Below, piece by piece: positions 1 to 8,385 of a stretch of 64,000 nucleotides of DNA; position 1 is the first letter of the stretch, and each line of letters opens with the position of its first letter. Origin of the DNA: Litorimonas cladophorae (GTDB lineage Bacteria > Pseudomonadota > Alphaproteobacteria > Caulobacterales > Maricaulaceae). The translations under genes and the position numbers were made by a program. The stretch spans positions 1,426,001-1,490,000 of the forward strand of contig NZ_BMYV01000001.1 in assembly GCF_014652455.1 (NCBI RefSeq), given 5' to 3'. The notes beneath the pieces were generated by a model that worked only from the letters and a program-made list of their open reading frames with translations, ran no database searches and was not told where the DNA came from.

Positions 1-925
1 CTATGGCGTATTCACAGACGTGGTCGCGGCCAAGGCCCATCTCAAAACCATGACGGCCCCTTATGTTCTGAAAGCTGATGGCTTGGCAGCAGGCAAAGGC
101 GTCGTTATTCCCGAAACGCTCCAAGACGCGGAAGCCGAATTAGATGATTTCTTCTCGGGCAAATTCGGCAATGCGTCTGAAACCGTCGTCATTGAAGATT
201 TCATGCGCGGGCAAGAGGCCAGCTTTTTCGCCATTTCCGACGGCAAATCCGCACTGCCTTTAATTGCCGCACAAGACCACAAGCGCGCTTTTGATGGTGA
301 TGAAGGCCCGAATACAGGCGGAATGGGAGCCTATTCGCCCGCTCCCGTTTTTACTGATGACATTCTGAGCACAGTTATGGAGAAGATCATCCAGCCAACT
401 GTCTATGGCATGGCAAAGGACGGTCACCCGTTTAAGGGTGTCTTATTTGCAGGCCTAATGATCACGGAAGACGGCCCAAAACTCATCGAATACAACGCTC
501 GTTTTGGTGACCCCGAATGCCAAGTCATTATGCGCCGGTTGCAATCTGATTTGCTGCCAATCTTACTTGCCGCAGATGCTGGCACGCTGGACACGGTTGA
601 TGCCCCCGCTTGGTTTAACGAGCCTGTGGCGAATGTGGTACTCGCAGCAAAAGGCTATCCGGGCGCCTATAAAAAAGGCACCGTTATTTCTGGCGTTGAG
701 ACAGCGAACGAACGTGACGGTGTTGTAGTTTTCCATGCCGGAACGCGGCGCGGTAAAAACTGTGGTAAACTTAAAGCCAATGGCGGTCGTGTTTTAAATA
801 TCACGGCTTCGGGCTCGACGCTCCGCGAAGCGGTCGATACGGCCTATGCGGCCGTCGATGATATTAAGTGGTCAGCCAAACAATATCGCACCGATATTGC
901 CCATCATGCATTGGCCAAAACGTAA
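1..925 (+). CDS. purD: Phosphoribosylamine-glycine ligase (GARS), 5' end outside window
   Basis: Ligates phosphoribosylamine and glycine with ATP to make glycinamide ribonucleotide, the second step of de novo purine synthesis; cytoplasmic. The reading frame is already open at base 2 (YGVFTD...), so the N-terminal domain and true start lie to the left. Visible are the ATP-grasp core with KADGLAAGKGV, the GGMGAYSP loop, and the NARFGDPECQ metal/nucleotide site, followed by the C-terminal barrel-sandwich region typical of PurD. It ends in TAA, 9 nt before the next gene, so the two may be co-transcribed. The GTG at position 20 is internal and is not a start. Confidence 0.97.
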   Translation, partial: YGVFTDVVAAKAHLKTMTAPYVLKADGLAAGKGVVIPETLQDAEAELDDFFSGKFGNASETVVIEDFMRGQEASFFAISDGKSALPLIAAQDHKRAFDGDEGPNTGGMGAYSPAPVFTDDILSTVMEKIIQPTVYGMAKDGHPFKGVLFAGLMITEDGPKLIEYNARFGDPECQVIMRRLQSDLLPILLAADAGTLDTVDAPAWFNEPVANVVLAAKGYPGAYKKGTVISGVETANERDGVVVFHAGTRRGKNCGKLKANGGRVLNITASGSTLREAVDTAYAAVDDIKWSAKQYRTDIAHHALAKT

Positions 926-934
926 GCGAGCGAC

Positions 935-1450
935 ATGTTTAAAATTTTCGGGAAAAAGAAAAAGGGGAATGATGGGTCATCCACTCATCCGACCGATTTC
1001 GAGGGTCTCGTAGAAAAAGGAACACACCACACGCAGGCCCTACACGCCGCGCATGAAGGGGGTTGGGGGTTTGGCCGTGCAGATCGCTTTGAAGTCGACC
1101 TAGAATCGAACCGCATTCAATTCATCTTCGAAGGCGACAAAATCGCGTCGGCCCCTTTAACACTGATCGGAACCTGGGCGGCTGCGTCTTCCGAGTTCTT
1201 ATGGGGATGGGATCATCCCATGTGCCCTCCAGCCGATAATGCTGCGGCTGTTGCCGTGAAAGCCTATGCCGACGCGCATAATATCGTCCAGTTGCAGCAA
1301 CGCACAGTCTCTTGTGCTGGCGATGACGGATGGCCGCTGGCGGGAATTGCCTGTCTTTTGGGAGACCTCCAAGGCGTCTACCGCACGCCAAACGGCGATA
1401 ACTTAGTCTATTTCGGTTTTGGTAACATCACATTGCGGTCAATCGCCTAA
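935..1450 (+). CDS. DUF6882-like hypothetical protein
   Basis: A 171-residue soluble protein with a lysine-rich N-terminus (KKKKG) and no signal peptide. The middle holds a tryptophan-rich FLWGWDHP-type motif after a beta-rich stretch, and the C-terminal part (GVYRTPNGDNLVYFGF) looks like another small beta motif. This layout resembles the DUF6882 family as I remember it, whose role is unknown; that match needs a profile search. It follows purD by 9 nt and is probably carried on the same transcript. The start ATG at 935 is the first after the purD stop. No catalytic residues can be named. Confidence 0.65.
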   Translation: MFKIFGKKKKGNDGSSTHPTDFEGLVEKGTHHTQALHAAHEGGWGFGRADRFEVDLESNRIQFIFEGDKIASAPLTLIGTWAAASSEFLWGWDHPMCPPADNAAAVAVKAYADAHNIVQLQQRTVSCAGDDGWPLAGIACLLGDLQGVYRTPNGDNLVYFGFGNITLRSIA

Positions 1451-1496
1451 AACGCGAATAGGCTTTCAAGGTCTTAACAATGTGTTAACAGGGCGC

Positions 1497-2825
1497 ATGA
1501 CCTATCGCACCCTTTTATCCTCCGCCCTTTACACATCTCTCGCCATTGGCGCGCTTGGCGTGGCCTTCTCCGCTTTCGCGGATGAAGACACGATGGAAAG
1601 CCACGAAGACTTCACACTCATCCATGCTGGACACGTCATGACGGTGCCGGGCGAACGCGTCCTTTCCGACCACACCATTATTATTCACGACGGCAAAATA
1701 GTCGGTGTTGAGCCAGGCTTTCTCGAAGATGACGACGCCACGATCATCAATGGCGAAGACATGTTTTTCTTACCGGGTTTGATCGATAGCCATGTGCATT
1801 TGCGCGGCGATCGCGACAGCGGAAAACCTGATGATGCGGTCCGTCTCGAATCGGGTGACGTGGCCCTCCAAGCCGCCGCCCATGCGCGAACCACACTGCT
1901 GGCGGGCTTCACCGCAGTTCAGGACGTTGGCGGTCCAAAAGAAATCTTCGCCCTCCGTCGCGCTATTAATAAGGGCCTCGTGCCCGGCCCACATATTCGC
2001 GCGGCAGGCTCATCTATTGCGGCCACAGGCGGACACGGAGACTTTCACGGCTTTAAAGACGACATTCTGAAGATGATGAAGTCCGAAACAGTCTGTGACG
2101 GTGTTGCCGATTGCAGACGCGCGGTCCGTCAGGCCGTGAAAAATGGCGCGGACGTCATTAAAATCACCGCAACAGGCGGCGTTATGTCAGACACCAATGC
2201 GGGCACGGGCCAGCAATTGATGGATGATGAATTAGAAGCCATCGTAGAGGCCGCGGCCTCCATGGGTCGCAAAGTCACCGCGCATGCCCATGACAAGGGC
2301 GGCATAGAGGCGGCTCTGCGCGCGGGTGTCAGCTCCATCGAGCACGGCTCTTTTATGGACGCTGAAACAACGCGTCTGTTTAAGAAATATGACGCCGTAT
2401 TGGTCCCAACCGTTCTGGCGGGAAAAACCGTCGAAGCTTGGGCGGCGGATCCAGAGACAACCTTGTCTGCCAATAGCGTGAAAAAGGCCCGAGACGTGGG
2501 TCCCGCCATGCAGGACATGGCGCGACTGGCGTTTGAAAATGGCGTGACCATTGCCTTTGGAACAGATTCGGGCGTGTCTAAACACGGCCAGAATGCGAAA
2601 GAATTTCAATATATGGTTGCCGCAGGCATGAGCGAAACAGAAGCCATCCGATCCGCAACGGTGGTTGCGTCCAAGCATATCCAATTAGATGATGTCATCG
2701 GGACACTCGAAGCTGGAAAATTTGCAGACCTTATCGGCGTCGACGGCGATCCGCGAAAAGATATCAGCGAACTTATGGATGTTGATTTCGTGATGAAGGG
2801 CGGCGTCGTTTACAAGGGCCAATAG
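1497..2825 (+). CDS. Secreted metal-dependent amidohydrolase (prolidase/imidazolonepropionase-like)
   Basis: A 442-residue amidohydrolase-superfamily enzyme, probably periplasmic, that hydrolyses an amide or dipeptide substrate I cannot specify. The start at 1497 gives a clean signal peptide (MTYRTLLSSALY... to AFADED); an upstream in-frame GTG would place it inside the preceding gene. The metal-site motifs occur in order: HVHLRGD (HxH), VIKITATGG with the bridging lysine, TAHAHDKGG, SIEHGSF and FGTDSG with the catalytic aspartate. The HxH-K-H-H-D order and length match the cd01299-type metal-dependent hydrolases that include Xaa-Pro dipeptidases. It starts 46 nt after the previous gene. Confidence 0.88.
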   Translation: MTYRTLLSSALYTSLAIGALGVAFSAFADEDTMESHEDFTLIHAGHVMTVPGERVLSDHTIIIHDGKIVGVEPGFLEDDDATIINGEDMFFLPGLIDSHVHLRGDRDSGKPDDAVRLESGDVALQAAAHARTTLLAGFTAVQDVGGPKEIFALRRAINKGLVPGPHIRAAGSSIAATGGHGDFHGFKDDILKMMKSETVCDGVADCRRAVRQAVKNGADVIKITATGGVMSDTNAGTGQQLMDDELEAIVEAAASMGRKVTAHAHDKGGIEAALRAGVSSIEHGSFMDAETTRLFKKYDAVLVPTVLAGKTVEAWAADPETTLSANSVKKARDVGPAMQDMARLAFENGVTIAFGTDSGVSKHGQNAKEFQYMVAAGMSETEAIRSATVVASKHIQLDDVIGTLEAGKFADLIGVDGDPRKDISELMDVDFVMKGGVVYKGQ

Positions 2826-2870
2826 CCGAAAATTGACCCGTCGGTATTTAAAGCTGCGAAGCTGTGTTTT

Positions 2871-3290
2871 CTAAGCAAGCTCAGTCTGGTTTTGAAAACC
2901 ACTTCGGACTAAAACACTGAGCGCTCGCTCGCTGACGTGAAATTCTCCGTCCGCGTGCGCAATGCGGTCGAGCATTGTCATAATAAAGTCTTTGTCAGGA
3001 TAGTGGCGAAGCTCTCCGATCACAGACTCAAACCAATGTTTAAATCCAACGGGACCGAGCCGAATTTTATCAGAAAGCCGCTCGCGGTTCATTTCAAACC
3101 ACATTAATAACTTGGCTTCGGTTACAGGCAAATCAGACGCCGCATGGGCCTGAATTTCTTTCGCAGAGTCAACGAAGGTTGAAATTTCGCTAGAAAAAAC
3201 ACGCTTATCCGCAAAGATAGAGAGCGCGATAATCGTCAGCAATGCTTCGACTTGATTAGAAAACACAGACCCATCCCAAAAGCGCCCCAA
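2871..3290 (-). CDS. TerB-like helical protein
   Basis: A small all-helical protein of up to 139 residues. The C-terminal part (DRIAHADGEFHVSE) has the acidic 'ADG...E' turn found in TerB/DjlA-like domains, which bind metal or act as small interaction modules in stress and envelope processes. No membrane segment is seen. The start is uncertain: there is no ATG, and the open frame begins at a TTG at 3290, while a GTG at 3266 has a G-rich stretch just upstream and is an alternative. It lies 55 nt beyond the end of ribF, so it may be the last gene of that transcript. Function not known. Confidence 0.65.
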   Translation of the reverse strand: MGRFWDGSVFSNQVEALLTIIALSIFADKRVFSSEISTFVDSAKEIQAHAASDLPVTEAKLLMWFEMNRERLSDKIRLGPVGFKHWFESVIGELRHYPDKDFIMTMLDRIAHADGEFHVSERALSVLVRSGFQNQTELA

Positions 3291-3345
3291 GCGCTGTCAA
3301 ATGTCTAAGTCATGAAGCTGAAGAAAGCCTAAAAGCCAAGTTGAT

Positions 3346-4284
3346 TTATGCGACCCGTAAAATGGCCCGCGCACCCAATGCATCTTTGGCAATTTGATCT
3401 TTCAACGCCTCAAAACTCTCGAACTTTTTCTCTGCGCGGATGAAACTGCGGAAACGGACATCGATCAGTTGCCCATATAGATCGCGGTCAAAGTCGAGAA
3501 GATGCACCTCCAACCGGGCTTCTTCTCCATTTACCGTTGGGCGACGGCCAGTGTTGGCCACGGCGGGACGCCATTGGGTTTCACCCTCAATGCGAACCTC
3601 AACAACATAGACGCCAAATTTGGGTCGAACGAGGTCACCGAAATCTAAATTTGCGGTTGGAAAATTAATTGTCCGGCCGCGCTGCTGTCCCTTTTGAACA
3701 ACGCCGTCGACCTGCCAGGGACGCGACAGCATATGTTGCGCGTGGAAAACATCACCCGATTGCAGAGCTTTGCGAATTTCGGTCGAGCCGTATTTCCCAT
3801 AAAGGCGGTGTAGCCCCACGGGCGAGACGGCCGTGACACCAATGCCGCGTTCGGCGCAAAGACGTTTTAAGCTCTCGACATTGCCGCAGCGGTTTCTCCC
3901 AAAGCCGTAATCTTCGCCCACAACAACATGGCGTATAGCCAGTCCCTGATGCAGGACAGTTTGGACAAATTGCGTGTCATCCATATCCCGCAACATTTCA
4001 TCAAACGGAATTTCATACAAAAAATCGACGCCCAATTCGGCCATAACCTGCGCGCGGATACGCGGGCTCATCAAACGAAAGGGATCTGCCTTGGGTTTGA
4101 AAAAGCGGTAAGGATGCGGCCGAAACACACCGATACCCAGTGGCGCGCCCAACTCATCTGCGATGGATTGGGCCTGCGTGATAACAGCTTGATGGCCGCG
4201 ATGCAGACCATCAAAATTTCCAAGCGCAATGACAGCGCCTTGGTCGGCGGAGGCCAACCCAGAATAAGTTTGGAGCGTTTTCAC
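3346..4284 (-). CDS. ribF: Bifunctional riboflavin kinase / FAD synthetase
   Basis: Converts riboflavin to FMN and FMN to FAD. Residues 22-31 (GNFDGLHRGH) carry the nucleotidyltransferase HxGH motif of the FAD synthetase half; near residue 200 GRTINFPTANL is the riboflavin kinase signature that binds ATP and magnesium. At 312 residues the length is standard for the two-domain bacterial enzyme. It begins 6 nt after the stop of the MaoC gene, so the two are almost certainly one operon. No FMN riboswitch precedes it. The flavins it makes are used by many enzymes in this window, including the photolyase, Fpr and two oxidoreductases. Confidence 0.97.
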   Translation of the reverse strand: MKTLQTYSGLASADQGAVIALGNFDGLHRGHQAVITQAQSIADELGAPLGIGVFRPHPYRFFKPKADPFRLMSPRIRAQVMAELGVDFLYEIPFDEMLRDMDDTQFVQTVLHQGLAIRHVVVGEDYGFGRNRCGNVESLKRLCAERGIGVTAVSPVGLHRLYGKYGSTEIRKALQSGDVFHAQHMLSRPWQVDGVVQKGQQRGRTINFPTANLDFGDLVRPKFGVYVVEVRIEGETQWRPAVANTGRRPTVNGEEARLEVHLLDFDRDLYGQLIDVRFRSFIRAEKKFESFEALKDQIAKDALGARAILRVA

Positions 4285-4290
4285 GCGCGG

Positions 4291-4734
4291 CTAGGCCTCA
4301 GGGGCGTCTTCGACTGGGCGCTTCTGCACAAAGACACCCGCATCCCCGCGGCAAATTTTGCTGCCTTCGACTTCGCAATGCACCTTCATCTTCACACGAC
4401 CCGTGCGGGCGTTGATTTCCGCAACCTCGGCAACGGCCATGATCTCATCCCCAATGAAGGCTGGCTTTCGGAACCGTAGGTTCAGTTCCACAAAGACAGC
4501 GCCGGGGCCTGGCAAATCATTGCCCAAAATAGCGGAGATAAAACTGGCCGACAGCGCGCCATGGGCGATGCGTTGACCAAAATTCGTTGTGGCCGCAAAT
4601 TCCGCATCCACATGGATAGGATTATGATCACCTGTGATATCGGCAAAGGTATTGATCATCTCCTCGGTGATGGTGGCGTGCGTTTCGGAACGCATGCCGA
4701 CTTCGAGGTCTTCAAGATAGTATTTTACGGTCAT
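4291..4734 (-). CDS. MaoC-family (R)-enoyl-CoA hydratase/dehydratase
   Basis: A 147-residue single hot-dog-fold protein expected to hydrate or dehydrate an enoyl-CoA or hydroxyacyl-CoA. The hydratase-2 motif is present as GDHNPIH at residues 35-41, giving the catalytic Asp36/His41 pair, followed by the helix containing GQRIAHGAL. An ATG ten codons upstream is in frame, but the ATG at 4734 is preceded by a perfect AGGAGG with a 6-nt spacer (4741-4746), so I choose that start. It is followed after 6 nt by ribF. The actual CoA substrate cannot be told from sequence. Confidence 0.9.
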   Translation of the reverse strand: MTVKYYLEDLEVGMRSETHATITEEMINTFADITGDHNPIHVDAEFAATTNFGQRIAHGALSASFISAILGNDLPGPGAVFVELNLRFRKPAFIGDEIMAVAEVAEINARTGRVKMKVHCEVEGSKICRGDAGVFVQKRPVEDAPEA

Positions 4735-4799
4735 GGCGGGCCTCCTAGCAAAGCGCAGCGGCATTGACCACGAAAAATCGTGATCGCGAGAGGGTCAAA

Positions 4800-5636
4800 T
4801 TACCAACTCAATTTCGGCGCAACATAACGGGCGCTAATGCCGTGCTGCGTCAGTAAAGATTTGAACTTGTTCTCCATGTCTCCATGCAAGCCATCCTGAA
4901 TAAACAGACAGTCCATTTTCTGATTTTTCGCACCGATGAGATCCGTGAAGATATTGTCGCCAATGCAGAGAATACGCTCGGGCGGTGGCACGTAACCTGT
5001 GACCTCGTCCAGCCAAGCCCGACACAGGCGATAGATCGGATCATGGGGTTTACCCGCATAAATCACCTCACCGCCCAGATCCTCATAGACTTTACCAAGC
5101 GCCCCGCCGCACCAGATAATGTCGTCACCGACTTTGACTTTGATGTCTGGGTTGGCACAGACCATTGGAATGCCGCGCTCGCGCGCTGCGCCCAGAATTT
5201 CGGTATAATCATCGGGATGTTCGTCATCTTCATACATGCCCGTACAGCTGATGAAGGTCGCGTCCTCAAGGTCGGAGAAATTCATCTCTAACCCTGCGTA
5301 GAGTTTATCGTCACGCTCTGGTCCGATCTTAAAGGCGGGACCGGGTGCGCGCCGTGCGAGGGCGTCAATCGTCGCATCGCCTGCGGTGACAACGGCGTCA
5401 TAAAATTCACCGGGCACGCCAATGTCGCGAAAACTCTCAGGGATGGTGATGCTGGGGTTTGGCGCATTGGTGATGAGGACAACAGGCCCGCGTTCGCGGA
5501 ACCGCTCTAACGCGTCACACGCCTCGTGAAACGGCACCTTGCCATTATGGATCACGCCCCAAATGTCGCAAAACACAGCGTCATAATCATCAGCAACTTG
5601 GCCAAGGCCAGAGAGGGTTTGGAAAGGCGTGCTCAT
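4800..5636 (-). CDS. HAD-superfamily class IIA hydrolase (TIGR01459 type)
   Basis: A 278-residue phosphatase-like protein of the NagD/class IIA HAD group. Motif I reads FCDIWGVIHNG, where the second aspartate of the usual DxDGT is a tryptophan; 'D-x-W-G-V' is characteristic of the TIGR01459 subfamily, so it does not by itself mean inactivity. Motif II is VLITNAP, and the acidic motif IV is seen in ILCIGDNIFTDLIGA near the C-terminus. The large class IIA cap lies between them. No Shine-Dalgarno is obvious before the ATG at 5636. Substrate unknown. It sits 65 nt upstream of the MaoC-ribF pair in the same direction. Confidence 0.88.
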   Translation of the reverse strand: MSTPFQTLSGLGQVADDYDAVFCDIWGVIHNGKVPFHEACDALERFRERGPVVLITNAPNPSITIPESFRDIGVPGEFYDAVVTAGDATIDALARRAPGPAFKIGPERDDKLYAGLEMNFSDLEDATFISCTGMYEDDEHPDDYTEILGAARERGIPMVCANPDIKVKVGDDIIWCGGALGKVYEDLGGEVIYAGKPHDPIYRLCRAWLDEVTGYVPPPERILCIGDNIFTDLIGAKNQKMDCLFIQDGLHGDMENKFKSLLTQHGISARYVAPKLSW

Positions 5637-5724
5637 GCGCGGGGGTTACGGGCTGACGGGGTTTTGGGCAAGTAGGAAAACGTCAAGAGCAGAGCGGCGT
5701 AAACCGCGCAAAACGGGCGAAGGC

Positions 5725-5856
5725 TCAATCCGCTCGTCTTAACCAATATTCGTAAGCGTAGACGTATTTCAAATAGTATGTTTCACCAAAGGTTGGGGTA
5801 TGATAGTATTTAGAAACTTCACGAAGGAAGAGCCAGTCTCTTTCTGAGATTTTCAT
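5725..5856 (-). CDS. Small ORF, 43 aa, tyrosine-rich
   Basis: An open frame from ATG at 5856 to TGA at 5725, starting MKISERDWLFLREVSKYY and ending WLRRAD. Ten or more of the 43 residues are aromatic and the charge pattern suggests amphipathic helices. A GAGG sits about nine bases before the ATG (around 5865), suitable as a ribosome site. It is divergent from the secreted protein gene that begins 15 nt away at 5871, so the two 5' regions are intermingled. It fills what would otherwise be an empty intergenic stretch. I do not recognise it; existence is likely but unproven. Confidence 0.5.
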   Translation of the reverse strand: MKISERDWLFLREVSKYYHTPTFGETYYLKYVYAYEYWLRRAD

Positions 5857-5870
5857 AATGGGGCCTCAAC

Positions 5871-7493
5871 ATGACATTTCAATCTTCGATGCATTTAACT
5901 TTTAAGGCCGCACTAGCGACTTCAGTTGCATTCTTATTTGTCACCGCCTCACCAGCATACGCTGCAGACCCAAACAATCCGGCCCGCATCCCTGATAAAA
6001 TATCGAATTATGAATGTGTAAGTGATGGTTGGAATATCGAAGTCCTGCAATTTCCTACCGGTCAAGATATCGTACGGTTTAAAGGCCAAAATATCATTAC
6101 CGAGACCCTAAGGACACTACCGGACGGGTGGGCGCCCGACCCTTATTTCCCAACCGGATTAGATCAAGCCACCTTTTTTCCGGATATCGTCCAAGATAAT
6201 ACTAAACCGAATAATGGTAGAGTATGCGATACAAGTGATAATAGCATAATCGGCTACGGCCAATCTTACGTAGTTTTAAAACGAAACAATCGAGAAAACT
6301 GGCAAAATACGCAAATTGAATGGGAGGGCGATGCCCACAACCTGATCGGCTTGAGTGCAGGTCAGGTTTTGGGGAAATTTCGTAATTCTTTAGCGCGGCA
6401 ACCTAATGCGGGCCCGCTTCCGCCTTTGGACATGTGCGTGAGCGCCAACCCGATTTGTTTTTCCGCGAGTGCCCCAAGCCTAGATCGTGGACCTGATGCA
6501 TTTGCTATAATGGACATGGAAATGCGGGCAATGGAAGCGGACATCACCAGCCGTTTAGGAAATGATAGCTGGGGAGAGCATATTGAAGATTTGGATGGTC
6601 TATCCGTGTCTTGGGTGAAAGCATTGGAATCATTGGGAATCGTAAATACCCCTGCAATTCGGGACAATATGCGTCCACGCAATGCAGATGGCGGACAATT
6701 TATTTTTAAAAAACTTGTTTCTAATGCGTCCGCTTTAACACTCACTGTCGAGCCGGACGAGGACTTGCCATTGGCGATAAGGAACGAAACCGGAGGCATA
6801 ACATGGGTTTATCCGTCTAAAACCACTAATCCTCCGGGAACCTCCTGGCCGACTTCAAACCATGTAGATCAACTTCAACCAGCGAACTTTGGTATGCCAG
6901 GCGATAATTTTCCAAATCCGGATTATTGCCCTGAAAATGACCCGCGCGTGTCAGCATATATTCCACAATATATATCTGTTTCTGACATCGTCTTGGAACT
7001 GGGTTCAGACATTAAATATCTCACAGACCAACAAATGGAAGTCATCGAGTCTAAGGGATGGAAAATTACGGAAGCCCTGAAGGATTGGGAGGAAGATGAT
7101 TGGCAAAACTCTATTGCAGAAAATCCCAATATGCGTCGTTTGACCTATGATTGTGAAGCACCAAAAATGGAACGTTCTAGTGTAGGGCAAGGACGTTCAG
7201 CTTCTAGAATGATGGATGTGAATGCAAGTCGTGATGGTATTAACTGCAAAGTTAAAGATGTTGCATATTATGACGCTCTTATCGAAAAAATGATTGTTGT
7301 TAATCCAGTTATTGGAAGTCTTGCAAACCACCCATGCAATCAACTCCGAGCCGTTACAGGAAGCATGTCCAACAGCATCTCTTTACCTTCAATAAAAAGC
7401 CCTGCTGTTCGCGCGCCGCTAAAGGTAGTTCCAAAAAAAGCCATCCGATCCCAAAGTCGCGAACCTCTAGCACCTATTGAAAAAGACGAATGA
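5871..7493 (+). CDS. Secreted protein of unknown function, AT-rich gene
   Basis: A 540-residue exported protein. Residues 1-31 form a signal peptide ending ASPAYA-AD; a second ATG at 5889 would also give a signal peptide. The mature part has about a dozen cysteines, mostly spaced singly, so it is probably disulfide-linked outside the cytoplasm. I recognise no domain; it is rich in W, N, P and D, without repeats or a membrane anchor, and finishes in a Lys/Pro-rich tail (KVVPKKAIRSQ). Codon use is clearly more AT-rich than the neighbours (ATA, AAT, TTT common), which suggests acquisition by transfer. It is monocistronic and is followed by about 150 nt with no gene. Confidence 0.85.
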   Translation: MTFQSSMHLTFKAALATSVAFLFVTASPAYAADPNNPARIPDKISNYECVSDGWNIEVLQFPTGQDIVRFKGQNIITETLRTLPDGWAPDPYFPTGLDQATFFPDIVQDNTKPNNGRVCDTSDNSIIGYGQSYVVLKRNNRENWQNTQIEWEGDAHNLIGLSAGQVLGKFRNSLARQPNAGPLPPLDMCVSANPICFSASAPSLDRGPDAFAIMDMEMRAMEADITSRLGNDSWGEHIEDLDGLSVSWVKALESLGIVNTPAIRDNMRPRNADGGQFIFKKLVSNASALTLTVEPDEDLPLAIRNETGGITWVYPSKTTNPPGTSWPTSNHVDQLQPANFGMPGDNFPNPDYCPENDPRVSAYIPQYISVSDIVLELGSDIKYLTDQQMEVIESKGWKITEALKDWEEDDWQNSIAENPNMRRLTYDCEAPKMERSSVGQGRSASRMMDVNASRDGINCKVKDVAYYDALIEKMIVVNPVIGSLANHPCNQLRAVTGSMSNSISLPSIKSPAVRAPLKVVPKKAIRSQSREPLAPIEKDE

Positions 7494-7642
7494 CGCATAT
7501 TTTGGGGTTCGCCAGTTAGATTTTGATAGGCCTTCTTGAAAATTAGTCTAAATTATGAGCCGAATTTCGTGAGCGATTAAGTTAACCAAGGATAGAGCGG
7601 TTTGACACCACAGCTTCACTGTGGACACTCAAGGCTGGCAGG

Positions 7643-7993
7643 TTACGGGCGCACGGCGTCTTCAGCCAATCGATAGCGGTTCTTTTTTCCGGGTTTTGCC
7701 AAGACATCGACGCGAATTATACGACCCACTTCAAATGAATTGACATTTGGCAGAGACATTGTGTCGACCCGACCATCTTCTAGTCTGAATGAGACATAGA
7801 AGTTCAGTCTTCCAGTATTTGACCTGACTGGACGTATGGCGATGATCTCTACATCTTCAGTGAATTCGACTTCGTAACCTTGTTGTGATCCTGAAAGAGA
7901 GAACCAGACGAAAAAAAGACAAACCAGAACGATAACCAACCACCGCATGACAGCCGTATCAAAAAACCATTTAACGCGGTCTTTAGTGGTCAA
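7643..7993 (-). CDS. Small single-pass membrane protein with periplasmic beta domain
   Basis: A 116-residue protein with one hydrophobic segment (WLVIVLVCLFFVWFSL) and a beta-rich tail (VEFTEDVEII...RYRLAEDAVRP) probably outside the membrane. I place the start at the TTG at 7993 because it overlaps the TGA stop of the GFA gene (TTGA) with a GGCGG-like ribosome site before it, so translation is probably coupled; an ATG at 7948 is the alternative and would begin right at the membrane segment. The family is not recognised. It is the third gene of a run of three coupled genes beginning at 10778. Confidence 0.6.
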   Translation of the reverse strand: MTTKDRVKWFFDTAVMRWLVIVLVCLFFVWFSLSGSQQGYEVEFTEDVEIIAIRPVRSNTGRLNFYVSFRLEDGRVDTMSLPNVNSFEVGRIIRVDVLAKPGKKNRYRLAEDAVRP

Positions 7994-8385
7994 GTTGCCG
8001 CCTGCAACGCCGCGATGTTGCCTTCCCAATCGCTGCCATCAAAAGCGATGCGTTTGGCGATGGTGAGGGTTCCTGTTTCGACGCAGCGATAATTCACGCT
8101 CCATTTATCGGGGTGGCTGCGGGGTTGGTAGAGCGGTTTAATCCCACAGGTCGAGCAAAACATATGCACGGCCTGTTTCGTGTTGAACCTGTATTCGGTC
8201 AAATCATCTTCGCCCGCTAAAAACCGCAGATCGGCCTTTGGGATGAAGACATGCACATAGCCCGTCATGTTACACATCGAGCAATTGCAGTCTGTCACAT
8301 CCACCGCGGCAGGTGCGTCAAATTCAAAGCGGACCTCCCCGCAATGGCATCCGCCCTTATGCGTCACAGTGTTTGAATGGGGCAT
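7990..8385 (-). CDS. GFA (CENP-V/GFA) family zinc protein
   Basis: A 131-residue protein of the glutathione-dependent formaldehyde-activating enzyme/CENP-V fold. The zinc-binding cysteines are clear: CHCGEV near residue 13, CNCSMCNMTG near residues 33-42, and CSTCGIKP in the C-terminal half, the classic CxC...CxxC...CxxC spread. Most family members have not been shown to act on formaldehyde, so I do not name a substrate. The ATG overlaps the upstream stop as TAATG, and its own TGA overlaps the next TTG, so it lies inside a translationally coupled trio with the metalloprotease. A second GFA gene is at 29678-30085. Confidence 0.9.
   Translation of the reverse strand: MPHSNTVTHKGGCHCGEVRFEFDAPAAVDVTDCNCSMCNMTGYVHVFIPKADLRFLAGEDDLTEYRFNTKQAVHMFCSTCGIKPLYQPRSHPDKWSVNYRCVETGTLTIAKRIAFDGSDWEGNIAALQAAT

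Noticed and set aside
7608-7624. CCACAG/CTGTGG hairpin near the end of the 7643 gene
   Set aside because: Six base pairs without a U-run on either strand; not enough to call a terminator.
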